Positions 1 to 6,231 of a stretch of DNA of 6,231 nucleotides are shown here, piece by piece. Positions within the stretch are counted from its first letter, which is position 1. Every line of letters begins with the position of its first letter. The notes under the pieces were generated by a model. That model made no database searches. It saw only the letters and a program-made list of their open reading frames with translations, and was not told the origin of the DNA. A program made the position numbers and the translations under genes. This DNA comes from an uncultured Bacteroidales bacterium (GTDB taxonomy: Bacteria; Bacteroidota; Bacteroidia; Bacteroidales; WCHB1-69), in NCBI GenBank assembly GCA_900321845.1, contig ONXT01000151.1:1-6231 (forward strand). The letters are read 5' to 3'.

Positions 1-596
1 AAGACATCACTCAGCGGACGGGATACATTCCGACAGCCAGAGGCATCCGCCAACTGAACACGGTAACCCAACGAGGCCTCGCAAATGTCAATGGTATCAC
101 GATAACTCAATTGGCTAGTAGATGCCAATGTACTCCAAGTGCCGTATAGATTTCTATCAATTTGATAATCAGTAGAATAGGTTGACAATGGCGGATTGAT
201 AGGCGGCGCCCAGTCCAAAATGGCCAGTCCATTTCCCAAATTGGCCAGATAGAACTCAATGGTAGAGAGGGTATCCGAGCTGTAGCATTCGCTCGCGGAA
301 CAGGCGGCCACATAGTAGAAGCACTGGGTATTGTTCAACGCATCGGCCGCAACATGAGTGTAGGATGTGGTTGCAGCCAGATTCGGCACCTGCCCGACCA
401 AAGTAAAGGGGACCGCCAAGTCGGTGGTGTAATAAATTTCATAGCGTAAAAAACCGGAGGTTTCGGTTGAAGCCATCCACGAGAGCGTCACCTCGCCGGC
501 ATCGTTCACGCTCAAACAACGCAGCTGCGGCGCATTGAGAGCGAACGCAGCTGTGAGACTTAAGCATAAACCAATGAAACCAATAATTTTTTTCAC
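1..596 (-). CDS. Secreted fibronectin type III-like protein, 3' end beyond window (partial)
   Basis: The first 198 codons of a larger gene that runs off the left edge. The start is GTG at 596-594: an in-frame TAA lies only two codons upstream, so no longer start exists, and the GTG opens a clear signal peptide (VKKIIGFIGL followed by a hydrophobic stretch, likely cleaved near residues 18-21). Two fibronectin-III-like beta-sandwich modules follow, roughly residues 22-108 (with VTLSW and YEIYYTT strands, and FYYVAACS near the end) and 111-195 (LGNGLAILDW, YQIDRN, GYRVQLADASGC). The second resembles modules in large Bacteroidota surface proteins that end in a gliding-motility-associated (T9SS type B) tail; that tail would lie outside the window, so this is inference. 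The gene begins 26 bp after the stop of the PNGase F-like gene, with no terminator between, and is probably co-transcribed. Specific function unknown; a binding or adhesive role is plausible. Reading frame and secretion are well supported, family less so. Confidence 0.8.
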   Translation of the reverse strand, partial: MKKIIGFIGLCLSLTAAFALNAPQLRCLSVNDAGEVTLSWMASTETSGFLRYEIYYTTDLAVPFTLVGQVPNLAATTSYTHVAADALNNTQCFYYVAACSASECYSSDTLSTIEFYLANLGNGLAILDWAPPINPPLSTYSTDYQIDRNLYGTWSTLASTSQLSYRDTIDICEASLGYRVQLADASGCRNVSRPLSDV

Positions 597-622
597 GGTT
601 TAATAACGTCTAAAGGCATTTT

Positions 623-2956
623 TTATTTTTTCTGCAAAATCAACTTGTGCGCATTTGCACCCTTCGTGGTATAGATTTGCACGAAATAGGTGCCTTGGCT
701 GAGGGATGAGAGGTCGAAAAGATAGGCATTGGCCTCCTCTTCATCCGAGAAATAGTAGGTGCGCAATGTTTTGCCATCCATATCCAAAATTGCACAAGTG
801 AGATTCGAAACATTCTCCTTCACCTTCATACGGAACTTGCCGTGGCAAGGATTCGGATAGAGCTCGAAATCAATGATTTGAGAAGCATTGTGCATGGGAT
901 GGTTCGGAATGCCGACCTCATCTTCAAGAGGATTGTTGCTAAAGCGGATCAAGTAGCAGGAGACGCGATAGTGGGGGTTGTAACCGGCGTTGCAATCCTG
1001 ACAGGTCTGCCCGCTGACGCAGTCGGGGTTGTGCGGATGGCACTGATCCCAATAAGTTGGCTGAAAGATGTAGCTGAGTTCGAAGGGCGTCCGCCAAAGT
1101 TGGTCGGAGATGTCGTAAACATAGGGTTGGGCAATCACACCGGGGCACCACCCGGCACGGTCGTACTGATAGGTTCCGCTCTGCGGCTGGCAGCCATCGG
1201 GATTGGGATAGCAGTCGGTCCACAAATCCTGCGTGTAAGTATCTTCGCCATTGACTTGAAGATGATGTACGGCATGATAAAACTCTGCGGCGTTGCCTGT
1301 GTTGTTGTCCCCCCAGCCGTGACCGGTGGTCACGAGGCGCAATTTCGCGGCTTGTACATCATCGAAAACACCAACGACAGCAGTGTCAACAGGTTGCAAA
1401 TTGGCAGGATCGCCGAAGTTGTACGTCCCCTGCCACACCTCCTCTACATGCGAGTAGGGATATTCGGGGGCACCTGCCACATATTCAAACTCCAAATCCA
1501 TCTGCCAACCGCCGGTTCCCCACGTCTCAATGTACATTCTCATTTCAACACGGCCTTGCAGCAGCGATGCAAAATCCGTAACATCCAAATGGTGTGTGCA
1601 ACCCTTGCCGTAAGGGGTAATATAGCGGATGATCTCCACCCACTGTCCCTGCGGATTCTTCACCTGTATCCAAGCCAAACGGTCCCAGTCGTCGCAGCCG
1701 CCTGAAACGGGCGGACACGACACGTAAAGCGTTGCATTGATTTGACTGTAAACATCCACAAACTGAGGCAATTCATACGTGCCATAATACCACTGCGAAC
1801 CGATGCTGCCATAGTCGATGACCGCGCTGTCGAGTGTTAACACTACCTGCGACTGAGCCTGCTCCACAACCTCCACCAGCACGCTTTCAGTCGTAGCGTT
1901 TCCATTGGAACCCGTTGCAATGACTTGGATTTCGTGCGTTCCCATACCGCTCGGTGTCCACCAGTACTGGAAGTCTCCATTCACGTTTGTGGCCTCCACC
2001 GTAGTGCCATCCACCGCATACTGGACGGAGGATACAGAGAGGTACTCACTTTCGTCGATGGAGGTGTTCGCATGCAGAAGATAGGGCATCGGATGCGACA
2101 TCTCGATAGGATAAGTCGCTGTGAATTTTGGAGTTACAACAGGATAATAGTCATTCAGGTTGATCACCTCGAAAGAGATGAAGTCCTCAATTGGATAGTA
2201 GGAGGAATCCCCCGGCTGACTGATGCGCACTTGCACCATGCCGCCCTGCCCGGTCAAGGTGAGCACGCTATCGGCAGCGACTGCGGGACCGGAGACCACA
2301 TCATATAGCAAGGGCAGAGACGAGGAGGCGTGGGCATGAACCGTAATGGGGGGATTGGTTGAGAGCTGGCGCGGAATGGGATCCACGTATATCACTTGGT
2401 TGTTCTGTCCTGTAGGCGCACACACGGTGTCGGCATAGACATCCAGCTCGGCGCACATCACGTGGTTATTGTTATTCAGGGCATTCAACCCAACCAAGCG
2501 CACATAGCGCCCCCTGACCGCACCGAAGAAGGACTGGGCGTACTGCTGCTCGCTGCTGCTGGGGGCGGGATAGACCAAAGAGCCCATGGACTGCGGCGCG
2601 CCCCAGTCAGTCGTGTCGTTGCTGACATAGAACTCGAAATCCAGCAGGCGTCCGTTCTTGTTGCCTGCACGCGTCAGAAAACCGAATCCGTTGATGGCAA
2701 AAGTATCCCCCAAGTCAATCCAAATCTCATGCGGATAGGATGAAGTCGCATTCTGCCATTGCGTGTGCCAAAAGGTGGTGGAGTCATTGTCAAAACAATG
2801 GATGGCATGACCATTGTTCTCCCCTTCACCCGTCAGTTCCTGACTATCCACATAAAGAAGTTGCCAAGCAGACTTGTCTAATTTAGTCGTATCACAACAA
2901 TAAGCTATCGCATTGAAAACCAATAGGTTTACAATAATCAAAAATGTTTTTTTCAT
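623..2956 (-). CDS. Secreted multidomain peptide-N-glycosidase F-like amidase with T9SS tail
   Basis: 777 residues, predicted to hydrolyse the bond between asparagine and the innermost GlcNAc of N-linked glycans. Order: signal peptide (1-18, AIA then Y19); F5/8 type C/discoidin-like domain (about 28-175), probably carbohydrate or surface binding; an Ig/MBG-like module (about 186-266); a second Ig-like module (about 274-366); a PNGase F core (about 372-673); T9SS type A sorting domain (about 696-777, beginning FELYPNP and ending KLILQKK). In the core, CDDWDR places D425 at PNGase F D60, YIETW places E477 at E118, and NAAEF places E558 at E206; DRAGWCPG (599-606) is a further family signature. 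Spacings between the acidic residues (52 and 81) are close to those of the Elizabethkingia enzyme (58 and 88). The start at 2956 is chosen because MKK opens the signal peptide; the frame stays open to 3073, but that extension overlaps the upstream gene and has no export signal. Activity is inferred, not shown. Confidence 0.9.
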   Translation of the reverse strand: MKKTFLIIVNLLVFNAIAYCCDTTKLDKSAWQLLYVDSQELTGEGENNGHAIHCFDNDSTTFWHTQWQNATSSYPHEIWIDLGDTFAINGFGFLTRAGNKNGRLLDFEFYVSNDTTDWGAPQSMGSLVYPAPSSSEQQYAQSFFGAVRGRYVRLVGLNALNNNNHVMCAELDVYADTVCAPTGQNNQVIYVDPIPRQLSTNPPITVHAHASSSLPLLYDVVSGPAVAADSVLTLTGQGGMVQVRISQPGDSSYYPIEDFISFEVINLNDYYPVVTPKFTATYPIEMSHPMPYLLHANTSIDESEYLSVSSVQYAVDGTTVEATNVNGDFQYWWTPSGMGTHEIQVIATGSNGNATTESVLVEVVEQAQSQVVLTLDSAVIDYGSIGSQWYYGTYELPQFVDVYSQINATLYVSCPPVSGGCDDWDRLAWIQVKNPQGQWVEIIRYITPYGKGCTHHLDVTDFASLLQGRVEMRMYIETWGTGGWQMDLEFEYVAGAPEYPYSHVEEVWQGTYNFGDPANLQPVDTAVVGVFDDVQAAKLRLVTTGHGWGDNNTGNAAEFYHAVHHLQVNGEDTYTQDLWTDCYPNPDGCQPQSGTYQYDRAGWCPGVIAQPYVYDISDQLWRTPFELSYIFQPTYWDQCHPHNPDCVSGQTCQDCNAGYNPHYRVSCYLIRFSNNPLEDEVGIPNHPMHNASQIIDFELYPNPCHGKFRMKVKENVSNLTCAILDMDGKTLRTYYFSDEEEANAYLFDLSSLSQGTYFVQIYTTKGANAHKLILQKK
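626..871 (-). other. T9SS type A C-terminal sorting domain of the PNGase F-like protein
   Basis: Residues about 696-777. The hallmarks are a YPNP motif at the start (ELYPNP), an ILDMDGK turn in the middle, a LSSLSQGTYFVQI segment and a basic end (LILQKK). Such domains direct export through the type IX system of Bacteroidota and are usually cleaved off, with the cargo released or attached to A-LPS at the surface. The T9SS genes themselves are not in this window. Confidence 0.9.
938..1843 (-). other. PNGase F catalytic module (N- and C-terminal jelly-roll domains)
   Basis: Residues about 372-673 of the 777-residue protein. The three acidic positions are codons 1684-1682 (D425), 1528-1526 (E477) and 1285-1283 (E558). 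W424 and W479 match tryptophans beside the active-site D60 and E118 in PNGase F. Cysteines C414/C421 and C582/C604 sit where two of the three PNGase F disulphides (C51-C56, C231-C252) are expected. The third pair, flanking the catalytic glutamate, is absent. An extra cysteine-rich segment lies at about 639-667. Comparison is from memory of the Elizabethkingia sequence, so module borders are approximate. Confidence 0.85.
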
Positions 2957-2963
2957 AAATGTG

Positions 2964-5105
2964 CTACTTCTTAATGAATTTTTGCGTGGAAAAACGATGG
3001 TTATCGTCGCAGACCTGCAGCAGGTACATTCCAGGCGCAAGACGAGAGGTATTAATCGTAACCAATGATCCATTGACGGATTGTTGCGAAATCATTTTTC
3101 CATAAGAATCAAAAATCTTGTAGGAGGTGATGCGTTCATTTTCCGGTGCCACCACATGCAAGGTGGTCTCCGCAGGATTCGGATACAAGGAAAATTCAAA
3201 CGCGACCTGTTCATTTACAGAGACGATATCCGGCAGCGGCTTGCCCACCACGGGGCGAATCATCGGCGTCCCCTTGAGGAAAGACTCGCGCCAGCTGTCG
3301 GCGGTTTTATACACGAAAAATGCGCGGGAATCCGTATTCTGATCAAAGCCGATGTTCAACTGGGTGGCATTGTTCTGGTAAAAACCGACAAAGAAAGTGC
3401 CGCTCACTTCCACCGGGTCATCCAAGCGGTATTCGACGAAATCCTCGAACCGATCGGCATGGGCGGGATATTGCGACGGCTGCTCATACAAGACAGTACC
3501 AGGCAGCGTGCCATCTGCATCCCAGACCATCAGGCTGAAATCGTCCACATTGGCATCCTCCAAAACGGAATTGAACCACATCCGGATGGCACGCAGGGTA
3601 TCGGGCTGCGCCAATGTAAAGCGCATCGCGAAATAGGATGCGGGGTAAGTCATCGTGGAGAGGATGGAGTAACCGGCCTCGGCGGTCCCGTCATCATACG
3701 CATAATAGTTATCAAATTTCTGCAAGAAGATGCAAGTGTCGTTGCAGCGGCGCTGATCGCTGGTACCGACCTCTTGGAAAACGTGGGTCACCACGAAAGC
3801 TGCGCTATCGGAAGTGTCGTACGGCAACGAATTAAAGGTGAAGGCAGGCGAAACGTGAGCGGGCACGTTATGCAAACCGTTGTCCCAATAAGGAAGTGCA
3901 TTCTCGTTGTTGGGCGTATAGGTGGCAACCTGACCGCCGCCCTGTTTCACAATATTATATGTATAGGATGTGTTTTTGGTATTATTGGAAAGATTGACCA
4001 GCGCATTTTGAAAAGCATCGTCCAAATCGCTATCTCTGTACTGCGACCAGGGCATGGCCTGATAATTTTTCAAGATGGATGTCGTGGGCATGACAAAAGC
4101 CACATCGTTGGGATAGATATCTGATTGTGAGCGATTTGCGTCAAGACGCACATAATCCACGTTCCATTGGTCCACATTGCTGGCCCAGCCCACAATGTTG
4201 TTGTCCTCCAGACTGGCGTAATTGCGGAAGCGGAACTGGAAATTCGAAATCAGCCATCGGGAATCGGTAATCGGGATCATCACCTGCTTGAAATACTGCA
4301 GCGGATTTTCCGTCAGCCAGCTGTCCAACGACTGGCCCGGCGTACTCCAAATGTGTTCCCAGTACATTTCATCGCCCATGATGGAATCGCACGGCAAGGA
4401 AATGACGTCGCCTGGGAAACCGCCGGTCTCGAAAATGTAAATATTGCCTGGCAGAAAGGGGTTCTGAAGGGTGTCGCCCGCAACATACAGCTCATTCTCG
4501 CCAAGGATGTATTCGCAATAATCATAACCGAGGAAAATGATATTTCCGGTGGCATAGCCGAATTCCAGAATCAGGGAGTCCTGCCCTTCCGGCTGATTTC
4601 CAAGGCGTTCCCACTCCAAACCAGTCATCGTGCCGCCTGCGGGTTGGTAATAGAAACTGAAATAGAGGGAGTCGGAAAGCCGCATCTGCCGATTGAGGGT
4701 GAAATTGTAGTCCATACGAATAGGCTGAGAAGTCAGTGCATCGGCGAGGAAGCCCTCACGGTCGGCATACGCATACACGCGGCCGTTTTCATCCAGCGCA
4801 TCCAACGTCGCCACACCCATCGTCGGGGGCTGGAGGGCGAAAGAGCGATTGACATACGCAGAACGGTCGGACCATAATGCCGGGTTGGGGAAACCCGTAT
4901 AGTTGGAAAAATCATCCACAAAAGGAAGTTGAACGGCAGTGCGCGACGGCATCGGCCGCTGTTTGGAAGCTTCTCGCGCAATCTGCTTGTTGGCGGTCAA
5001 GCCAGTCAAGACCTCCTGCGCCTGAAGGGAGGAAATGGAGATTACGAAAGTGGCAAGAGCAATAATAATATGTGGTAATTTATTCATTTTCAAATAATTA
5101 TTCAT
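2964..5105 (-). CDS. Secreted T9SS-sorted protein of unknown function, 713 residues
   Basis: No enzymatic family recognised. Seen: a signal peptide (hydrophobic core about 11-27, likely cleavage after LQA at 29); an N-terminal region opening with LPFVDDFSNYTGFPNPALWSD (60-80), followed by beta-rich sequence through RFRNYASLEDNN and DQWNVDYVRLD (292-322), resembling a jelly-roll or MAM/concanavalin-like fold; a linker region to about 450; a second beta-rich module (about 462-622) starting NYYAYDDGTAEAGYS; and a T9SS type A tail (about 636-713, from FSLYPNP to the terminal KFIKK). Residues in the first module could bind glycan or protein, but no catalytic motif stands out. M1 at 5105 shares one base with the upstream TAA; M7 (codon 5087-5085) is an alternative start giving a more compact signal peptide. 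Only 7 bp separate the stop from the PNGase F-like gene, so the two are probably co-expressed. Exported structural, binding or accessory protein is the safest description. Confidence 0.88.
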   Translation of the reverse strand: MNNYLKMNKLPHIIIALATFVISISSLQAQEVLTGLTANKQIAREASKQRPMPSRTAVQLPFVDDFSNYTGFPNPALWSDRSAYVNRSFALQPPTMGVATLDALDENGRVYAYADREGFLADALTSQPIRMDYNFTLNRQMRLSDSLYFSFYYQPAGGTMTGLEWERLGNQPEGQDSLILEFGYATGNIIFLGYDYCEYILGENELYVAGDTLQNPFLPGNIYIFETGGFPGDVISLPCDSIMGDEMYWEHIWSTPGQSLDSWLTENPLQYFKQVMIPITDSRWLISNFQFRFRNYASLEDNNIVGWASNVDQWNVDYVRLDANRSQSDIYPNDVAFVMPTTSILKNYQAMPWSQYRDSDLDDAFQNALVNLSNNTKNTSYTYNIVKQGGGQVATYTPNNENALPYWDNGLHNVPAHVSPAFTFNSLPYDTSDSAAFVVTHVFQEVGTSDQRRCNDTCIFLQKFDNYYAYDDGTAEAGYSILSTMTYPASYFAMRFTLAQPDTLRAIRMWFNSVLEDANVDDFSLMVWDADGTLPGTVLYEQPSQYPAHADRFEDFVEYRLDDPVEVSGTFFVGFYQNNATQLNIGFDQNTDSRAFFVYKTADSWRESFLKGTPMIRPVVGKPLPDIVSVNEQVAFEFSLYPNPAETTLHVVAPENERITSYKIFDSYGKMISQQSVNGSLVTINTSRLAPGMYLLQVCDDNHRFSTQKFIKK
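2967..3200 (-). other. T9SS type A C-terminal sorting domain of the 713-residue protein
   Basis: Residues about 636-713. It has the same layout as the tail of the downstream PNGase F-like protein: FSLYPNPAETTLHV, then KIFDSYGKMI, then SRLAPGMYLLQV, ending in basic residues (FIKK). The two tails share pattern rather than close identity, so they do not look like a recent duplication. Confidence 0.9.
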
Positions 5106-5107
5106 TA
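5103..5107 (-). promoter_or_regulatory. TAATG stop/start overlap (translational coupling)
   Basis: On the minus strand the PASTA gene's TAA (5107-5105) and the next gene's ATG (5105-5103) share one A. Such overlaps commonly couple translation of neighbouring cistrons. If M7 of the downstream gene were the real start, initiation would be 18 bases further on and coupling would be looser. Confidence 0.6.
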
Positions 5108-5743
5108 AAAATCATCTTCGGATATGGAATAGTGGGCGGGGGCGTTCCCCACGGATTCTCCACCCAAGTTCAAAGAAGTACTGTCGGTATTCACTTTGCC
5201 CGCACTGACCTGAAGCGTAATTTTGGAACCCTCTTCAACCATAGCCCCCGCTGCAATCGGGCGGTTGCGGTAGAACTGCTCAACGACCAGTCCGGCATCC
5301 ATATCGCTATCCACATACAGCACGTTTTCAAGAACCAACCCGGAGGTCTGGAGCAGATTCTGCGCCCTACGAAGTCCACCCGCACCAGCCAACTGCGGCA
5401 TTCTCACCATTTTGGGCTTGGAATTGGATATCGTCAGGAACACCTTCCTACCGGGCTTCACCTTATCGCCGGCCAACGGATCCTGCGCCATAATCGTCCC
5501 CGTCGGTTTGTTCTTGTCAAAAACCGTATTGCGGACCACGAAAATGAAGTCGGTCGTGTCGGAATTCATCAAAGCGTCGGCATTCTGTCCGACATAATCG
5601 GGCAGCGTGACTTCAACCCCGTGATGGGTGTATTTTTTCAGGAGGAAGGTCACCACAAGTACGATAACGACGGTAACTATGACAGCCAGAATCAAATGGA
5701 AACCCATTCGCTGAGGTCTAAAAAAATCCGTGAATTTGCTCAT
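5105..5743 (-). CDS. Membrane-anchored PASTA-domain protein
   Basis: 212 residues. A short, partly basic N-terminus (KFTDFFRPQR) precedes one transmembrane helix (about 15-35, rich in I, L and V) and then KKYTHH, so the rest most likely faces the periplasm. Two PASTA modules follow, about 43-107 (VTLPDYVGQNADAL, GTIMAQDPLAGDKVKPG, VFLTIS) and 111-181 (VRMPQLAGAGGLRRAQNLL, VVEQFYRNRPIAAGAMVEEG, ITLQVSAG). A low-complexity tail ends in acidic SEDDF. PASTA modules in other bacteria occur on Ser/Thr kinases and penicillin-binding proteins and bind cell-wall fragments; this protein has no kinase or transpeptidase domain. Bacteroidota commonly carry such a stand-alone PASTA protein, often near D-Ala-D-Ala ligase and an RluA-type pseudouridine synthase, neither of which is present here. 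It is the first gene of the leftward cluster. The start has no Shine-Dalgarno, normal for the phylum. A cell-wall-sensing or scaffolding role is inference. Confidence 0.93.
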   Translation of the reverse strand: MSKFTDFFRPQRMGFHLILAVIVTVVIVLVVTFLLKKYTHHGVEVTLPDYVGQNADALMNSDTTDFIFVVRNTVFDKNKPTGTIMAQDPLAGDKVKPGRKVFLTISNSKPKMVRMPQLAGAGGLRRAQNLLQTSGLVLENVLYVDSDMDAGLVVEQFYRNRPIAAGAMVEEGSKITLQVSAGKVNTDSTSLNLGGESVGNAPAHYSISEDDF

Positions 5744-5790
5744 GACAGAATATGATAACTTGAGAATGCAGATTTTATTTTACGAGACTG

Positions 5791-5798
5791 CAAAAATA
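5791..5798 (-). promoter_or_regulatory. Probable -7 box of the leftward cluster promoter
   Basis: The minus strand reads TATTTTTG, matching the Bacteroidota consensus TAnnTTTG. Transcription would begin around 5785, leaving a leader of roughly 40 bases before the PASTA start at 5743. The nearest upstream TTTG (minus strand, 5826-5823) is 24 bases away, longer than the usual 19-21, so a good -33 element is not evident. Confidence 0.5.
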
Positions 5799-5820
5799 CA
5801 AAAATTTGAAATGATATGTC

Positions 5821-5842
5821 GGCAAAAAGATGTAATTTTGCC
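5821..5842. repeat. Inverted repeat GGCAAAA-8-TTTTGCC in the divergent promoter region
   Basis: Perfect 7-bp arms at 5821-5827 and 5836-5842 flank an 8-base spacer (AGATGTAA). The right arm overlaps the plus-strand -7 box. It could be a regulator binding site or simply reflect the TTTG-rich promoter; the arms are too AT-rich and the location (between two divergent starts) is wrong for a terminator. Confidence 0.45.
5833..5840 (+). promoter_or_regulatory. Probable -7 box of the VWA gene promoter
   Basis: TAATTTTG matches TAnnTTTG. The start codon at 5859 is 18 bases downstream, so the leader would be only about 10-15 bases. A TTTG at 5805-5808 is the best -33 candidate, but its 24-base spacing exceeds the norm. 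A-rich sequence (AAAAAAGA) just before the ATG may aid initiation. Confidence 0.5.
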
Positions 5843-5858
5843 GCCTTAAAAAAGAACG

Positions 5859-6231
5859 ATGTCAATACTTACGGAATACTCACTCTGGTTTATTTTGCTG
5901 TGTGTCGCCTTAGGCGTGATTTTCGCGTTTGCGCTCTATTTCCGCAACCGGAACACCGACTTCGACAAGCGAGCGACCATTGTGATGTCGGTTCTGCGCG
6001 GAGTTTCCGCAACCTTGATCGCCATCCTGCTGCTCGCGCCCATGCTCAAACTGAGCGTGCGAGAGAGCGACAAGCCCCTGCTCATCTTCGCCATCGACAA
6101 TTCCGAATCCATGGCATCCACCCAAGACTCGACTTTTTATCGTTCTGATTTTCAAGTAAAAATGGATAAACTCATCCATGATTTCGGCGATAAATACGAA
6201 ATCAAGACCTACTTGATTGGAGAAACGAACA
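5859..6231 (+). CDS. Membrane protein with VWA domain, N-terminal part (partial)
   Basis: The first 124 codons of a gene running off the right edge. Two transmembrane helices are visible (about 8-28 and 46-64), separated by a charged loop (FRNRNTDFDKR). After the second, LLIFAIDNSESM begins a von Willebrand factor A fold; D80, S82 and S84 form the DxSxS part of the metal-ion-dependent adhesion site (MIDAS). The later MIDAS residues would lie beyond the window. The layout of two N-terminal helices then a VWA domain is seen in a large conserved Bacteroidota membrane-protein family of poorly defined function, some of which resemble BatA/BatB-type proteins. It is transcribed divergently from the PASTA/PNGase cluster. 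The ATG at 5859 is chosen because it follows the -7 box closely and leads directly into the first helix. Confidence 0.9.
   Translation, partial: MSILTEYSLWFILLCVALGVIFAFALYFRNRNTDFDKRATIVMSVLRGVSATLIAILLLAPMLKLSVRESDKPLLIFAIDNSESMASTQDSTFYRSDFQVKMDKLIHDFGDKYEIKTYLIGETN

Noticed and set aside
107..313. Minus-strand 68-codon open frame
   Set aside because: Out of frame with the GTG-started FN3 gene that covers it; no features of a real protein.
597..622. Terminator between the PNGase F-like gene and the FN3 gene
   Set aside because: T-rich bases occur but there is no GC-rich stem, so no intrinsic terminator can be supported.
842..1705. Long plus-strand open frame (287 codons)
   Set aside because: It lies wholly antisense to the PNGase catalytic module, whose residues match a known family; no recognisable domain or export signal in the plus-strand frame.
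2894..2902. Possible lipobox (IAYCC, residues 17-21) at the N-terminus of the PNGase F-like protein
   Set aside because: Tyrosine directly before the cysteine does not fit the lipobox, and T9SS cargo normally uses signal peptidase I; AIA at 16-18 gives a good cleavage site.
2957..3073. An N-terminal extension of the PNGase F-like protein by 39 residues (start at 3073)
   Set aside because: It overlaps the coding end of the 713-residue protein by 110 bases, is not signal-peptide-like, and precedes a perfect MKK signal peptide at 2956.
3081..4124. Long plus-strand open frame (347 codons)
   Set aside because: Antisense to the 713-residue T9SS protein, with composition rich in H, R, I and G typical of a shadow frame and no recognisable domain.
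4167..4877. Plus-strand open frame (236 codons)
   Set aside because: Antisense shadow of the same T9SS cargo gene; no domain and no plausible start region.
5072..5755. Plus-strand open frame (227 codons)
   Set aside because: Fully covers the PASTA gene in antisense; the minus-strand frame has a transmembrane helix and two PASTA modules.

Overview
The window looks like chromosomal DNA from a member of the Bacteroidota, probably an uncultured Bacteroidales-type anaerobe with a fairly balanced base composition. Three things point there. Two proteins end in type IX secretion (T9SS) type A sorting domains. Starts lack Shine-Dalgarno sequences. The intergenic region carries TAnnTTTG -7 boxes, as recognised by the Bacteroidota primary sigma factor. 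No rRNA, tRNA, mobile element or CRISPR array is visible.

Layout: four genes run leftward on the minus strand as one tight cluster, in transcription order. (1) 5743-5105 encodes a small membrane-anchored PASTA-domain protein. (2) 5105-2964 encodes a 713-residue secreted protein of unknown function with a T9SS tail; its ATG shares one base with the stop of the PASTA gene (TAATG). (3) 2956-623, 7 bp further on, encodes a 777-residue multidomain secreted peptide-N-glycosidase F-like enzyme. (4) 596 to beyond the left edge, 26 bp further on, is a GTG-started secreted protein with two fibronectin-III-like domains, truncated by the window. A 115-bp intergenic region (5744-5858) with promoter-like sequences on both strands separates this cluster from a divergent plus-strand gene. 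That gene (5859 to the right edge, truncated) encodes a membrane protein with a von Willebrand factor A domain.

The most informative gene is the PNGase F-like one. All three acidic residues important in Elizabethkingia PNGase F have counterparts (D425, E477, E558), as does the DRAGWCPG motif. The catalytic module is preceded by an F5/8-type-C (discoidin/CBM32-like) domain and two Ig-like modules and followed by a T9SS tail. This suggests a cell-surface or secreted enzyme that removes N-linked glycans from glycoproteins. How the PASTA protein and the other two secreted proteins relate to this activity is not evident from sequence; co-transcription is inferred from spacing only. No stretch over 300 bases lacks a gene, and no intrinsic terminator was found.
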